A stretch of 64,000 bases of DNA from Formivibrio citricus (lineage in GTDB: Bacteria; Pseudomonadota; Gammaproteobacteria; Burkholderiales; Chitinibacteraceae). The notes beneath the pieces were generated by a model. It ran no database searches. It had not been told where the DNA came from and saw only the letters and a list, made by a program, of their open reading frames with translations. The stretch is from assembly GCF_900115065.1 (NCBI RefSeq), contig NZ_FOVE01000011.1:1-64000 (forward strand). Direction: 5' to 3'. This document shows, in pieces, positions 9,252 to 17,797 of this stretch (the stretch's first letter is position 1; each line of letters starts with the position of its first letter). A program made the translations under genes and the position numbers.

Positions 9252-10610
9252 ATGCTCGACAATCTTTCCAGCCGTCTTTCCGGTGTCGTCAAAACCCTGC
9301 GTGGCCAGGCGCGTCTGACTGAATCCAATATTCAGGATGCCTTGCGCGAGGTGCGCATGGCCTTGCTGGAGGCCGATGTTGCCTTGCCGGTGGTCAAGCA
9401 GTTCATCAACGATGTCAAGGTGCGCGCGCTCGGCCATGAAGTGATCGGCAGTCTTTCGCCGGGGCAGGCCGCGATTGGCGTGGTTTATGAAGAGTTGACC
9501 AAGCTGATGGGGGCGCAGAACGATGCGCTCAATCTGGCTGCGGTGCCGCCGGCGGTGGTGCTGATGGCCGGTTTGCAGGGCGCGGGCAAGACCACGACCT
9601 CCGGCAAGCTTGCGAAACTGTTGAAGGAGTCGCAGAAGAAAAAGGTTCTACTGGTTTCCACCGACGTGTATCGTCCGGCGGCCATCGAGCAGTTGAAAAC
9701 CCTGGCGGCGCAACTGGAAGTGGAATGGTTCCCGTCCGAGGTGGGGCAAAAGCCCGAGGCGATTGCTCTGGCCGCGCTCGATCATGCCAAGCGCCATTTT
9801 CACGATGTGCTGATCGTCGATACGGCCGGCCGTCTGGCGATCGACGAGGCCATGATGGCCGAAATCAAGGCGTTGCACGCCTCGGTCAAGCCGGTCGAAA
9901 CCCTGTTCGTCGTCGACGCCATGCAGGGGCAGGATGCGGTCAATACCGCGCAGGCTTTCAACGAAGCGCTGCCGCTGACCGGCGTGATCCTGACCAAGCT
10001 CGACGGCGATTCGCGTGGCGGTGCGGCGCTCTCGGTGCGGCACGTGACCGGCAAGCCGATCAAGTTCATCGGTGTGGGCGAAAAGCTCTCCGGGCTGGAG
10101 CCGTTCTATCCGGATCGCATGGCGTCCCGCGTGCTGGGCATGGGCGACGTACTGTCGCTGATCGAGGATGTGCAGAAGACCGTCGATCAGGAAGAAGCGC
10201 TGAAGATGATGAAGAAGGTCAAGTCCGGCAAGGGCTTCGACCTCGAAGACTTCAAGTCGCAAATCCAGCAGATGAAGAAGATGGGTGGGGTTAATGCGCT
10301 GATGGACAAACTGCCCGGACAGTTGTCGCAGATGGCTGCGGGCAATCCGCAAGTCAGCGACAAGAGTGTGTCCCGGTTGGAAGGTATCATCAATTCGATG
10401 ACTCCGGCCGAGCGCAAGAATCCCGATCTGATCAAGGCTTCGCGCAAGCGCCGGATTGCGCTCGGGGCGGGCGTGCAAGTGCAGGAAGTCAATCGTCTGC
10501 TCAAGCAGTTCGAGGACATGCAGAAAATGATGAAGATGTTCAGCAAGGGCGGCATGGGCAAGATGATGCGGGCCATGCAGGGCATGAAAGGCATGCTCCC
10601 CGGTATGTAA
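9252..10610 (+). CDS. ffh: Signal recognition particle protein Ffh
   Basis: Ffh binds 4.5S RNA and signal sequences of nascent inner-membrane proteins and delivers ribosomes to FtsY. An N-terminal helical domain is followed by the GTPase G domain with GLQGAGKTT at 107-115, DTAGR and TKLDGDSRGG motifs. A methionine-rich M domain covers the last ~150 residues and ends in a run of Met and Gly. The ATG at 9252 is preceded by GAGAGGGA and gives 452 residues; an upstream in-frame start at 9222 adds ten residues with no homologues. It is followed by the rpsP operon after ~100 bp. Confidence 0.96.
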   Translation: MLDNLSSRLSGVVKTLRGQARLTESNIQDALREVRMALLEADVALPVVKQFINDVKVRALGHEVIGSLSPGQAAIGVVYEELTKLMGAQNDALNLAAVPPAVVLMAGLQGAGKTTTSGKLAKLLKESQKKKVLLVSTDVYRPAAIEQLKTLAAQLEVEWFPSEVGQKPEAIALAALDHAKRHFHDVLIVDTAGRLAIDEAMMAEIKALHASVKPVETLFVVDAMQGQDAVNTAQAFNEALPLTGVILTKLDGDSRGGAALSVRHVTGKPIKFIGVGEKLSGLEPFYPDRMASRVLGMGDVLSLIEDVQKTVDQEEALKMMKKVKSGKGFDLEDFKSQIQQMKKMGGVNALMDKLPGQLSQMAAGNPQVSDKSVSRLEGIINSMTPAERKNPDLIKASRKRRIALGAGVQVQEVNRLLKQFEDMQKMMKMFSKGGMGKMMRAMQGMKGMLPGM

Positions 10611-10632
10611 TTCATTGAGCTGCATGAGATTC

Positions 10633-10660
10633 TTGCGCTGTGTGCTGATTGCGGCGTACA
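10633..10660 (+). promoter_or_regulatory. Candidate promoter of the rpsP operon
   Basis: TTGCGC (10633-10638) and TACAAT (10655-10660) are separated by 16 bp, about 57 bp upstream of rpsP. It fits a sigma70-type promoter with a good -10 box. Confidence 0.5.
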
Positions 10661-10717
10661 ATCTCCGGCTTTTCCGATTTCGTTTTCACTTTCCCATACA
10701 AGGGCTAGGGTAAAAAA

Positions 10718-10963
10718 ATGGTTGTGATTCGTCTTGCTCGCGGCGGTGCCAAGGACCGTCCGTTCTACAATGTCGTGGTGACCGACTCCCGCAACCGTCG
10801 CGACGGTCGCTTCATCGAGCGCGTGGGTTTCTACAACCCGCAGGCTGCCGAAGGCCAGGAAGGCGTTCGCTTCGCGATGGATCGTGTGACCCACTGGATC
10901 AGCGTTGGCGCCCAGCCGTCCGACTCCGTGGCTCGCCTGCTCAAGGGCTACAAGGCTGCCTGA
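10718..10963 (+). CDS. rpsP: 30S ribosomal protein S16
   Basis: S16 is a small-subunit protein that binds the 5' domain of 16S rRNA and helps assembly. The 81-residue sequence starts [17 protein letters not shown] and contains the [19 protein letters not shown] segment that marks the family. It is the first gene of the conserved rpsP-rimM-trmD-rplS operon. A possible promoter lies 57 bp upstream. Confidence 0.97.
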   Translation: MVVIRLARGGAKDRPFYNVVVTDSRNRRDGRFIERVGFYNPQAAEGQEGVRFAMDRVTHWISVGAQPSDSVARLLKGYKAA

Positions 10964-11003
10964 TTTGGCCGTGGTTAAAGCAGGAAAAGGCTCGCCGGCT
11001 TCC

Positions 11004-11519
11004 ATGATGACGTCAGTCCCCGAGGATTTGACGGTCATGGGTTATGTCAGCGGGCCTTTCGGTATTCGCGGCTGGATCAACGTGGTGGCGGATACTGAAT
11101 ATGCCGACAGCCTGTTCGATTACCGGACTTGGTGGCTGGGGCGCGACGGCAACTGGAAGCCCTACACCCTGATCGAGGGTGGAGTGCATACCAAGAAGCT
11201 CGCCGCTCAGCTCGAAAACGTCAACGACCGCGATCAGGCTTTCGCGCTCAAGGGATGCGAAATCGCCATCCCGCGCAGCGAAATGCCCGAGCCGGACGAC
11301 GACGAATACTACTGGGTCGACCTGATCGGCCTGGAAGTCCGTAACACGCAGGAAGAGCGTCTCGGCGTGGTCGAGCGTCTGTTTGCCACCGGTGCCAACG
11401 ACGTGCTGGTGATCAAGGATGGCGAGACCGAGCGGCTGCTGCCGTTTGTCGCAGCCATCGTCCTTAAAGTGGATCGTGATGCAAAGCTGATCACGGTCGA
11501 CTGGGGACTGGATTACTAA
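11004..11519 (+). CDS. rimM: 16S rRNA processing protein RimM
   Basis: RimM binds S19 and helps maturation of the 30S head. An N-terminal RimM beta-barrel (VMGYVSGPFGIRGW) is followed by a PRC-barrel domain (YYWVDLIGLEV... through LLPFV). The start is uncertain: the ATG at 11004 (or 11007), about 13 bp after AGGAAAAGG, gives 171 residues, close to the family norm. In-frame TTG at 10965 and GTG at 10971 would extend it back to within a few bases of the rpsP stop. It is followed immediately by trmD. Confidence 0.92.
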   Translation: MMTSVPEDLTVMGYVSGPFGIRGWINVVADTEYADSLFDYRTWWLGRDGNWKPYTLIEGGVHTKKLAAQLENVNDRDQAFALKGCEIAIPRSEMPEPDDDEYYWVDLIGLEVRNTQEERLGVVERLFATGANDVLVIKDGETERLLPFVAAIVLKVDRDAKLITVDWGLDY

Positions 11520-12320
11520 ATGACGCTGTTTGTCGATGTGGTGACGCTGTTTCCGGAAATGTTCGGAGCGGTCACACAGCATGGCGTAACGCGGCGGGCT
11601 GCGGAACTGGGCTTGTTCGATCTGCAGTCCTGGAATCCACGCGATTACGCGACGGACAACTACCGTCGGGTCGATGATCGTCCGTTTGGCGGCGGCCCCG
11701 GCATGGTCATGATCCCGGAGCCGCTGGAGGCCGCAGTTGCTGCCGGTAAGGCACGGCAACGCGCAGCTGGAGCTGAACCGCATACGGTCTACCTCTCGCC
11801 GCAAGGCAAGCCGCTGACGCATGACAAGGTCATGGAGCTGGTGGCCAAGCCCGGGCTGGTGTTGCTGTGCGGGCGCTACGAAGGCGTGGACGAACGTGTG
11901 TTGCAACGCCAGGTCGACGAGGAAATTTCGATCGGCGATTATGTGCTATCCGGCGGAGAATTGCCCGCCATGGTGTTGATTGACGCCATCGTGCGGCAAT
12001 TGCCCGGCGCGTTGAACCACGCGGCGAGCGCAGAAGAAGATTCGTTTGTGGACGGGCTGCTGGATTGCCCGCATTACACCCGTCCAGAAGAATATCAGGG
12101 CATGAAAGTGCCGGATGTGTTGATGTCCGGCAATCATGCACTGATCAGGCGCTGGCGCCTGAAGGAATCGCTGGGACGCACCTGGTTGCGTCGCCCGGAT
12201 CTCCTGAAAGAGCGCCGGCTATCAAAAGAGGAAGCTCGTCTTCTGGCCGAATACCAGGCAGAAAAGGCATCCGCGGATGCCCAGAAGGAACAAGCTTCAC
12301 AGTTGGAGCAACAACAATGA
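11520..12320 (+). CDS. trmD: tRNA (guanine37-N1)-methyltransferase
   Basis: TrmD methylates G37 next to the anticodon of tRNAs reading CNN codons, using SAM, and prevents +1 frameshifts. The trefoil-knot SPOUT fold is shown by [27 protein letters not shown] and [15 protein letters not shown], with the catalytic Asp in the later [17 protein letters not shown] context of the family. It has 266 residues including a Gln/Ala-rich tail. Its ATG follows the rimM stop directly, and its TGA overlaps the rplS ATG. Confidence 0.96.
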   Translation: MTLFVDVVTLFPEMFGAVTQHGVTRRAAELGLFDLQSWNPRDYATDNYRRVDDRPFGGGPGMVMIPEPLEAAVAAGKARQRAAGAEPHTVYLSPQGKPLTHDKVMELVAKPGLVLLCGRYEGVDERVLQRQVDEEISIGDYVLSGGELPAMVLIDAIVRQLPGALNHAASAEEDSFVDGLLDCPHYTRPEEYQGMKVPDVLMSGNHALIRRWRLKESLGRTWLRRPDLLKERRLSKEEARLLAEYQAEKASADAQKEQASQLEQQQ

Positions 12321-12694
12321 ACCTGATTCAACAACTCGAGCAGGAAGAAATCGCCCGCCTCGGCAAGACCATCCCCGAATTCGCACCCGGCGACACCGTC
12401 GTCGTGCAAGTGAAGGTCAAGGAAGGCAACCGCGAGCGTCTGCAGGCCTATGAGGGTGTCGTGATCGCCAAGCGTAACGCTGGCCTGAACAGCTCCTTCA
12501 TCGTGCGCAAGATCTCCGCCGGCACCGGCGTTGAGCGTACCTTCCAGAGCTACTCCCCGCTGGTCGCTTCCATCGAAGTGAAGCGTCGCGGTGACGTGCG
12601 TCGTGCCAAGCTGTACTACCTCCGCGAACGTTCCGGCAAGTCCGCACGTATCAAGGAAAAGCTGCCGGCACGCAAGGCTCAGACCGCAGCGTAA
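12317..12694 (+). CDS. rplS: 50S ribosomal protein L19
   Basis: L19 sits at the 30S-50S interface. The 125-residue protein contains [20 protein letters not shown] and the [19 protein letters not shown] signature. Its ATG overlaps the trmD stop by 3 bp (ATGA), indicating coupled translation. A strong terminator follows 20 bp after the stop and closes the rpsP operon. Confidence 0.97.
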   Translation: MNLIQQLEQEEIARLGKTIPEFAPGDTVVVQVKVKEGNRERLQAYEGVVIAKRNAGLNSSFIVRKISAGTGVERTFQSYSPLVASIEVKRRGDVRRAKLYYLRERSGKSARIKEKLPARKAQTAA

Positions 12695-12714
12695 GCTACA
12701 GACCGGTCCTTCGA

Positions 12715-12745
12715 AAACGCAGCTCTTCCGGGCTGCGTTTTTTTA
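12715..12745 (+). terminator. Intrinsic terminator of the rpsP-rplS operon
   Basis: A 9-bp stem (12715-12723 with 12732-12740), an 8-nt loop and a run of T's that starts in the stem base. It separates rplS from ogt. Confidence 0.88.
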
Positions 12746-12785
12746 CGTCCGTACATGGCACAATGTTGGCAGGGAGGTGTGCGCC

Positions 12786-13259
12786 ATGACCGAAAACTTT
12801 GATGCAGTCATTGCTTCGCCAGTGGGCTTTCTGGGGCTGCAGGAAACAGCCGGGGTTCTGACCCGGATCGAGTTCCTTGGTCCGCAGGCCGTGGCGCGGG
12901 CGCCGCAGAGTGCGCTGCTGCAGGAAACCGGGCGCCAGCTTGCGGCCTGGTTTGCCGATCCGGCTTTCGAGTTTTCGCTGCCGTACCGGCTGGAAGGCAC
13001 CGAGTTCCGGCGCAAGGTCTGGCTGCAGATTGCGGCGATTCCGTGCGGCGAGGTGAAGACCTATACCGAAATCGCCAATGCCTTGGATTCCGCCCCGCGC
13101 CCGGTGGGCGGAGCGTGTGGCGCCAATCCGCTGCCGCTGGTGATCCCCTGTCACCGAGTGGTAGCGGCGCAAGGCTTGGGTGGATTCAATGCCAAGCGCG
13201 GCGGGCAGGACTGGTTGCCGATCAAGCGCTGGCTACTGGACCATGAGCGCAGCTGCTGA
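12786..13259 (+). CDS. ogt: Methylated-DNA-protein-cysteine methyltransferase
   Basis: This suicide enzyme removes O6-methylguanine and O4-methylthymine damage by transferring the alkyl group to its own cysteine. The active-site motif PCHRV places the acceptor at Cys122 of 157 residues. The upstream RRKVWLQIAAIPCGEVKTY segment carries the helix-turn-helix DNA-reading part. There is no AdaA domain, so this is the Ogt type rather than Ada. GGGAGGTG before the ATG at 12786 supports the start, and a longer open frame upstream runs back through the terminator and is not real. Its 3' end overlaps xerD by 17 bp. Confidence 0.93.
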   Translation: MTENFDAVIASPVGFLGLQETAGVLTRIEFLGPQAVARAPQSALLQETGRQLAAWFADPAFEFSLPYRLEGTEFRRKVWLQIAAIPCGEVKTYTEIANALDSAPRPVGGACGANPLPLVIPCHRVVAAQGLGGFNAKRGGQDWLPIKRWLLDHERSC

Positions 13260-14169
13260 ATACCCTGTTCCTGAGACCGAGCGGGCGCTGATCGACGAGT
13301 TTCTCGATGCGGCCTGGTTGGGTGAAGGGCTGTCGGCCAATACCATGGCTGGTTACCGGCGCGATCTGGCGATCTGGGCTGGCTGGTTGCAGTCCGAGCG
13401 CGCGCGGGGGGTGATGCAGGCCGACCGCGAGTGCGTGCAGGCCTATCTGGCTTTCGAGGCGGGGCGAGCCAAGGCGGCGACGCTGGCACGGCGCATGGCG
13501 AGCCTGCGCAAGTTCTATCGCCACTGGCTGCACAATGGTCGCCTGCAGGTTGATCCCACGCTTGATCTGCACTCCCCGCAACGTATTCGCCCCTTGCCCA
13601 AGGCGATTGCCGAGACGCGCATCGAAGCCCTGCTTGGTGCGCCTGATGCGAAAACGCCAGCCGGCTTGCGCGATCGCGCCATGCTGGAATTGATGTATGC
13701 CACCGGTCTGCGCGTTTCGGAGTTGGTGAGCCTGTCGCTCGGACAAATCCATCTGCGGGAAAAATTCGTGCAGGTCTTGGCGGGCAAGGGCGGCAAACAG
13801 CGGCTGGTGCCGATGGGTGAAACGGCCGCCGACTGGCTGGCGCGCTATCTGAAGGAATCGCGCCCGCTGCTGATAGCGGGGCGGCAGTTGCCCCAGGCCT
13901 TCGTGAACCAGCGCGGCGAAGTGCTGACCCGGCAGGGCTTCTGGTTCATTATCAAGCAATATGCCGCAGCCGCGGGCATTGCAGCCCACCAGTTGACCCC
14001 GCACGCACTGCGCCATTCGTTTGCCACGCATCTCTTGAATCACGGCGCGGACCTGCGCGTGGTGCAGATGCTGCTCGGGCATGCCGACATCACCACGACG
14101 CAAATCTATACCCAGGTGGCTGCAGCGCGACTGAAGTCGCTGCACGCCGAGCATCATCCGCGCGGGTAG
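13243..14169 (+). CDS. xerD: Tyrosine recombinase XerD
   Basis: XerD with XerC resolves chromosome dimers at dif under FtsK control. It has 308 residues with an N-terminal SAM-like core-binding domain (~15-105) and a C-terminal catalytic domain. Catalytic residues are visible: Arg157 (ATGLRVSEL), Lys182 (GKGGK), His254 and Arg257 (HALRHSFATH), His280 (GHADITTTQ) and nucleophile Tyr289. The C-terminal HHPRG resembles XerD rather than XerC. The ATG at 13243 lies inside the ogt end (17-bp overlap). The stop codon TAG is itself part of the outer arm of repeat element A. Confidence 0.94.
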   Translation: MSAAAEYPVPETERALIDEFLDAAWLGEGLSANTMAGYRRDLAIWAGWLQSERARGVMQADRECVQAYLAFEAGRAKAATLARRMASLRKFYRHWLHNGRLQVDPTLDLHSPQRIRPLPKAIAETRIEALLGAPDAKTPAGLRDRAMLELMYATGLRVSELVSLSLGQIHLREKFVQVLAGKGGKQRLVPMGETAADWLARYLKESRPLLIAGRQLPQAFVNQRGEVLTRQGFWFIIKQYAAAAGIAAHQLTPHALRHSFATHLLNHGADLRVVQMLLGHADITTTQIYTQVAAARLKSLHAEHHPRG

Positions 14170-14286
14170 ACGGCTACGTCTTCGCATCTGGCAGTCGGGC
14201 GGCGCCCGGAATCCTCATGGTCTCGCATGACCATTCCGGTTCCTGCGCTTCGACCTCCTGCCACCTGTTTTGGCTCGCTCGCCTAC
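14166..14286 (+). repeat. Structured repeat element, copy A (between xerD and etfBA)
   Basis: This element fills the convergent gap and aligns without gaps, outside the central loop, to copy B at 56207-56328, at roughly 80% identity by eye. Its plan is an outer arm (14166-14172 with 14280-14286, one mismatch), 38 nt, ATCCTC (14211-14216), a hairpin ATGGTC/GACCAT (14217-14222 with 14229-14234), TCCGG and 40 nt. CCGGA before ATCCTC can pair with TCCGG. Stems differ from copy B but remain complementary. The left arm contains the xerD stop codon. Confidence 0.75.
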
Positions 14287-14303
14287 TGGAATGGACCCGC
14301 GAA

Positions 14304-16034
14304 TTACTTCTCCAGCAAAGCCAGCAACTCCGGCAGGATGCGCTGCAAATCTCCCTCCAGAACGTAATCCGCATGCCGGCAGATCGGCGCCGCCGGGTCG
14401 CTGTTGATGGCTACGATCACGCGGCTGTCGCGCATGCCGGCGAGGTGCTGCGCCGCGCCGGAGAGCCCGATGGCGAAATAGAACTCCGGGGCGACGATGG
14501 CGCCGGTCTGGCCGATCTGGTGATCGTTGCCGATGAACCCGGCGTCGACCGCGGCGCGGGTGGCTCCGATGGCGGCGTTCAGGCGGTCGGCGAGCGGTTC
14601 GATCAGGGCACGAAATTGCGCTGCAGAACCGAGCCCCCGTCCTCCTGCGATGACGATGCGCGCATCGGCAAGCGCGGGGCGGTTGCGCTCCGGCTGGCTG
14701 GTACTGAGCCAGCATGCCTTCCCGGCTGGGGCCGGTGTCGCCAGCGACTCGATGGAGACCGCGGCTTGATCGGCGACTGGTGCAAACGCGGCCGGGCGTA
14801 CGCTCATGATCCTGAGCGGCTGCGTATCGCGGATCGTGGCCAGCGCTTCGCCGGCATGGATCGGGCGTACGAAGCGGTCGGGCGCGAGAATTTGCACGAC
14901 ATCGGACAGCATGGCGCTATCAAGCAGGGCGGCGGCGCGGGGCAGGAGCGCCTTGCCGAACGGAGTCGCTGCGGCGAGAACGGTATCGACTTGCAAATCG
15001 CGCGCCGCTTGTGCCAGCAAGGGGGCATGATCCTCGGCTAACGTTTGAGCAAAATGCGCGACATCGACGTGCAGAACACGGCTGACACCGGCCAGCGTAG
15101 CGGCCTCTATTGCAAGAACGGCTTCGCCAACCACGAGAAGAACAACTTCGTTGGCGAGACAGCGTGCCGCGCCGACGGCATGGCGAACGGAGGGATGCAG
15201 CCGGCCCCCTTCATGTTCGGCCAGAACCAATGCACGGCCTTGGGCGGTGGTTGTCTCCAGTTTCAACTCGGTCTTGGGCGTGTCGTTCAACAGCCCTTCT
15301 TCTCGCAAGCACGTCAATAGCTCGGTGGCATCGGAAACCTTGCGGGCCGGCTGGCGCGGCGGAGGGGCGCTGACTTGCAGCAACTCCTGGCGGGAGGCGA
15401 AATGTTCTAGCCCCAGGTCGACGCAGGTCAGCGCCTCGACCGGTTTCTTCTTGGCTTGCAGAAGTTGCGGCAATTTCAGGTAGCGCGGATTAGCGAGCCG
15501 CAGATCGGCGGTGACGACGGCAGGCAGCGCGAGAGCCAGTGCTTCCTGTCCGCCTTCGATTTCGCGCGTCACGACAAGTTTCTGGTCTTCAAAAGCCAGC
15601 GCTGAAGCGAACGCGCCTTGCGGCCAGCCGAGCAGCGCGGCGAGCATCGGCCCGGTCTGGGCTTGGTCCGTATCGCTGGATTGCTTGCCGAGCAGGACCA
15701 GATCGGGGTGTTCGCGCTCAGCCAGCGCCTGCAGCAGTTTGGCGACGGCCAGCGGTTCGAGTACCTGCTCGGATTCGATGCGAATGGCGCGGTCTGCTCC
15801 CAGAGCCAGCGCATGGCGCAGCGTTTCATTGCACGTATCCGGACCGATCGACACCGCAATAATCTCGGTCAGATGGCCGGATTCCTTGAGCCGGACGGCG
15901 GCTTCAAGCGCGGATTCGTCGAACGGGTTGATGCGCATCGGCATGCCGGCCGGATCGATGCCGGAGCCATCCTGTTTGAAGCGTAACGGGACGTTGCCAT
16001 CCGGCACGCGCTTGACGGCGACCAGTGCTTTCAT
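14304..16034 (-). CDS. Electron transfer flavoprotein, beta and alpha subunits fused in one chain
   Basis: Residues 1-~250 are a complete EtfB: KALVAVKRVPDGNV start, NPFDESALEAAVRLKE, the nucleotide loop SDTDQAQTGPMLAALLGWP and the partner-recognition segment LPAVVTADLRLANPRYLKLP. After a linker (~250-272) comes a complete EtfA: ALVLAEHEGGRLHP, the FAD-binding GGRGLGS, GATRAAVDAGF, GQTG, LSGAAQHLAGM, and the usual VADY-like end. ETFs pass electrons from acyl-CoA or other flavin dehydrogenases to ETF-quinone oxidoreductase; the partners are not in this window. At 576 residues it equals the sum of the two normal subunits, and no stop or frameshift separates them. It is convergent with xerD and 101 bp downstream of xseA. 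Confidence 0.9.
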   Translation of the reverse strand: MKALVAVKRVPDGNVPLRFKQDGSGIDPAGMPMRINPFDESALEAAVRLKESGHLTEIIAVSIGPDTCNETLRHALALGADRAIRIESEQVLEPLAVAKLLQALAEREHPDLVLLGKQSSDTDQAQTGPMLAALLGWPQGAFASALAFEDQKLVVTREIEGGQEALALALPAVVTADLRLANPRYLKLPQLLQAKKKPVEALTCVDLGLEHFASRQELLQVSAPPPRQPARKVSDATELLTCLREEGLLNDTPKTELKLETTTAQGRALVLAEHEGGRLHPSVRHAVGAARCLANEVVLLVVGEAVLAIEAATLAGVSRVLHVDVAHFAQTLAEDHAPLLAQAARDLQVDTVLAAATPFGKALLPRAAALLDSAMLSDVVQILAPDRFVRPIHAGEALATIRDTQPLRIMSVRPAAFAPVADQAAVSIESLATPAPAGKACWLSTSQPERNRPALADARIVIAGGRGLGSAAQFRALIEPLADRLNAAIGATRAAVDAGFIGNDHQIGQTGAIVAPEFYFAIGLSGAAQHLAGMRDSRVIVAINSDPAAPICRHADYVLEGDLQRILPELLALLEK

Positions 16035-16082
16035 CGGGTGTCTGCCAAATTCAAAAATGCGATTTTACAGGCGGAATGGCAA

Positions 16083-16094
16083 TCACCACAGAGA
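16083..16094 (-). repeat. Short copy of the CTCTGTGGTGA intergenic motif
   Basis: The reverse complement of 16083-16094 reads TCTCTGTGGTGA, the same motif found at 20912-20926 and 21841-21855. It lies in the 101-bp gap between xseA and etfBA. Confidence 0.5.
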
Positions 16095-16135
16095 CCCGGA
16101 GTCCGGGAGGGGGCAATCTCCAAGTCGTTGAAGGA

Positions 16136-17464
16136 TCAGCGAGGGGCAAGCACCCTGGCTTTCAAGGAGTCCCCAGCGAAGTGCACCGTGATTTCTTCCC
16201 CGCAGTGCGCATCGGAGGCGCTGTGCAGCAAAGTGCCGTCGGCGTGAGTGACCAAGGCGTAGCCGCGTTGCAGCGGGGATTGCGGGTCGTGGGCATGCAG
16301 GCGGGCGGCGAGCGTGGTGAGGCGGTGACGCTGGTTTTCCAGTTGTCGCGGCAGGGCGCCGGCAAGACGGATTCGCCATGCATCCTGCCGGGCAAAAAGC
16401 GGGGTGGTGTCGGGGCGGCGTTGCGTCAGGCGCAGAGCGACCTGATCCAGTTTCAAGCGGCGGGTTTCCAGTTGGCGGCGCGGTGCGGCGTGCAGGCGTT
16501 GCGTGAGGAGTACGAGGCGCTCGCGCTGGCGTGCCAGCCGTTCGCCAGGGTGCTGCAGGCGGCGAGCGGCAAGGTCGAGCCGTTGCATGTGCCGTTGCAG
16601 TTGCCGCGTCATGGTGTTGTCCAAACGGTGGCGCAGATGTTCCAGCCGCGCCAGTAACGCATTGCGGTCCGGCGTGGCGAGTTCGGCTGCGGCAGTCGGC
16701 GTGGGCGCACGCAGGTCCGCCACGAAATCCGCGATGGTGAAATCGGTTTCATGGCCGATGCCGCTGACGACCGGAATCGGGCTGGCGGCAATCGCGCGCG
16801 CGACGATTTCCTCGTTGAACGACCACAGGTCTTCGATGCTGCCGCCGCCACGGCAGACGATCAGCGTATCGACTTCGCCACGCTCGCCCGCGGTGCGGAT
16901 GGCTTGGGCGATCTGTTGCGCGGCGTCTGCGCCCTGCACGGCGGTCGGGTAGAGGATGACGGGCTGCCCCGGCATGCGCCGCCGCAAGGTGGTCAGCACG
17001 TCGCGCAAAGCCGCAGCGGCGGGCGAGGTGACGATGCCGATGGCGCGCGGGAAGGTGGGCAGGGGGCGCTTTCTGGCGGGGCTGAACAAGCCTTCCGTTT
17101 CCAGCTTGCGCTTCAGTCTTTCAAAAGCCTCGAACAGGGCGCCGAGCCCGGCGGGGCGCAAGGCTTCGATGGTGAGCTGGAAATCGCCGCGGGCTTCGTA
17201 GAGCGACACCACGGCGCGTGCTTCGACGCGCGTGCCTTCGCGCGGGGCGAAATCAAGCAGTGCGGCACGGTTGCGGAACATCACGCAGCGCACCTGCGCA
17301 CCGGCATCTTTCAGCGTGAAATAGCAGTGGCCGGAATCGTAGCGTTTGAAGCCGGAGATTTCACCTGCCACCCACAGCACGGGGAATGCACCTTCCAGCA
17401 ACTGGCGCGCCTGTCGGTTGAGTTCGGTGACGGAAATGATGCCTGAGGGGCTTGACAAGTACAT
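16136..17464 (-). CDS. xseA: Exodeoxyribonuclease VII large subunit
   Basis: XseA with the small subunit XseB degrades single-stranded DNA to acid-soluble oligonucleotides. An N-terminal OB domain covers about 5-105 (VLWVAGEISGFKRY, SGHCYFTLKD). The catalytic region has IGIVTSPAAAALRD, the RGGGSIEDLWSFN motif and GIGHETDFTIADFVAD. The long coiled-coil C-terminal part is rich in Arg, Leu and Gln. The 442-residue length is standard. xseB is not adjacent. The gene diverges from exbB across a 333-bp AT-rich gap. Confidence 0.95.
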   Translation of the reverse strand: MYLSSPSGIISVTELNRQARQLLEGAFPVLWVAGEISGFKRYDSGHCYFTLKDAGAQVRCVMFRNRAALLDFAPREGTRVEARAVVSLYEARGDFQLTIEALRPAGLGALFEAFERLKRKLETEGLFSPARKRPLPTFPRAIGIVTSPAAAALRDVLTTLRRRMPGQPVILYPTAVQGADAAQQIAQAIRTAGERGEVDTLIVCRGGGSIEDLWSFNEEIVARAIAASPIPVVSGIGHETDFTIADFVADLRAPTPTAAAELATPDRNALLARLEHLRHRLDNTMTRQLQRHMQRLDLAARRLQHPGERLARQRERLVLLTQRLHAAPRRQLETRRLKLDQVALRLTQRRPDTTPLFARQDAWRIRLAGALPRQLENQRHRLTTLAARLHAHDPQSPLQRGYALVTHADGTLLHSASDAHCGEEITVHFAGDSLKARVLAPR

Positions 17465-17797
17465 GTTTCAGTCTTTTTCGGGTCGATTAATCCACAAAAC
17501 CCTTGTGGCGTATGGATTATGGCAGTTTGGCCAGAGTGTAGTTGAATTTTTGCCGTTAACTTGTTGATTTTTATGTGTTTTGATTTGGAGTGTAAAAAAG
17601 CGGCAATCTGTTGCGGGCGCAGCCTGGATGCGGGTTTGCGCCCTGTTTCAAGAGGTATTCCACAAAATTATCCACAGGAAATGTGGGCAACCTGAAAAAA
17701 ACCTTTGCCGATGCGGGGTTGCCGCCGTCCCCCTTCCCCGAATCGGGTAATCGGGCTAAAGTTACGCCTGTTTTGCAACAGCCCCAACGAGTTTGAC
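17465..17797. other. AT-rich intergenic region between xseA and exbB
   Basis: This 333-bp gap between divergent genes is clearly more AT-rich than its surroundings, with several T runs around 17540-17600. It must hold promoters for both genes. A perfect DnaA-box match, TTATCCACA, lies at 17668-17676. I see no convincing small ORF, tRNA or terminator. A single box near no replication gene is not evidence of an origin. Confidence 0.5.

Noticed and set aside
14166..14286. Integron attC site
   Set aside because: No RYYYAAC/GTTRRRY core sites and no cassette array; the neighbours are single-copy housekeeping genes.
17668..17676. Replication origin at the DnaA box
   Set aside because: Only one perfect box, and no dnaA, dnaN or gyrB nearby.
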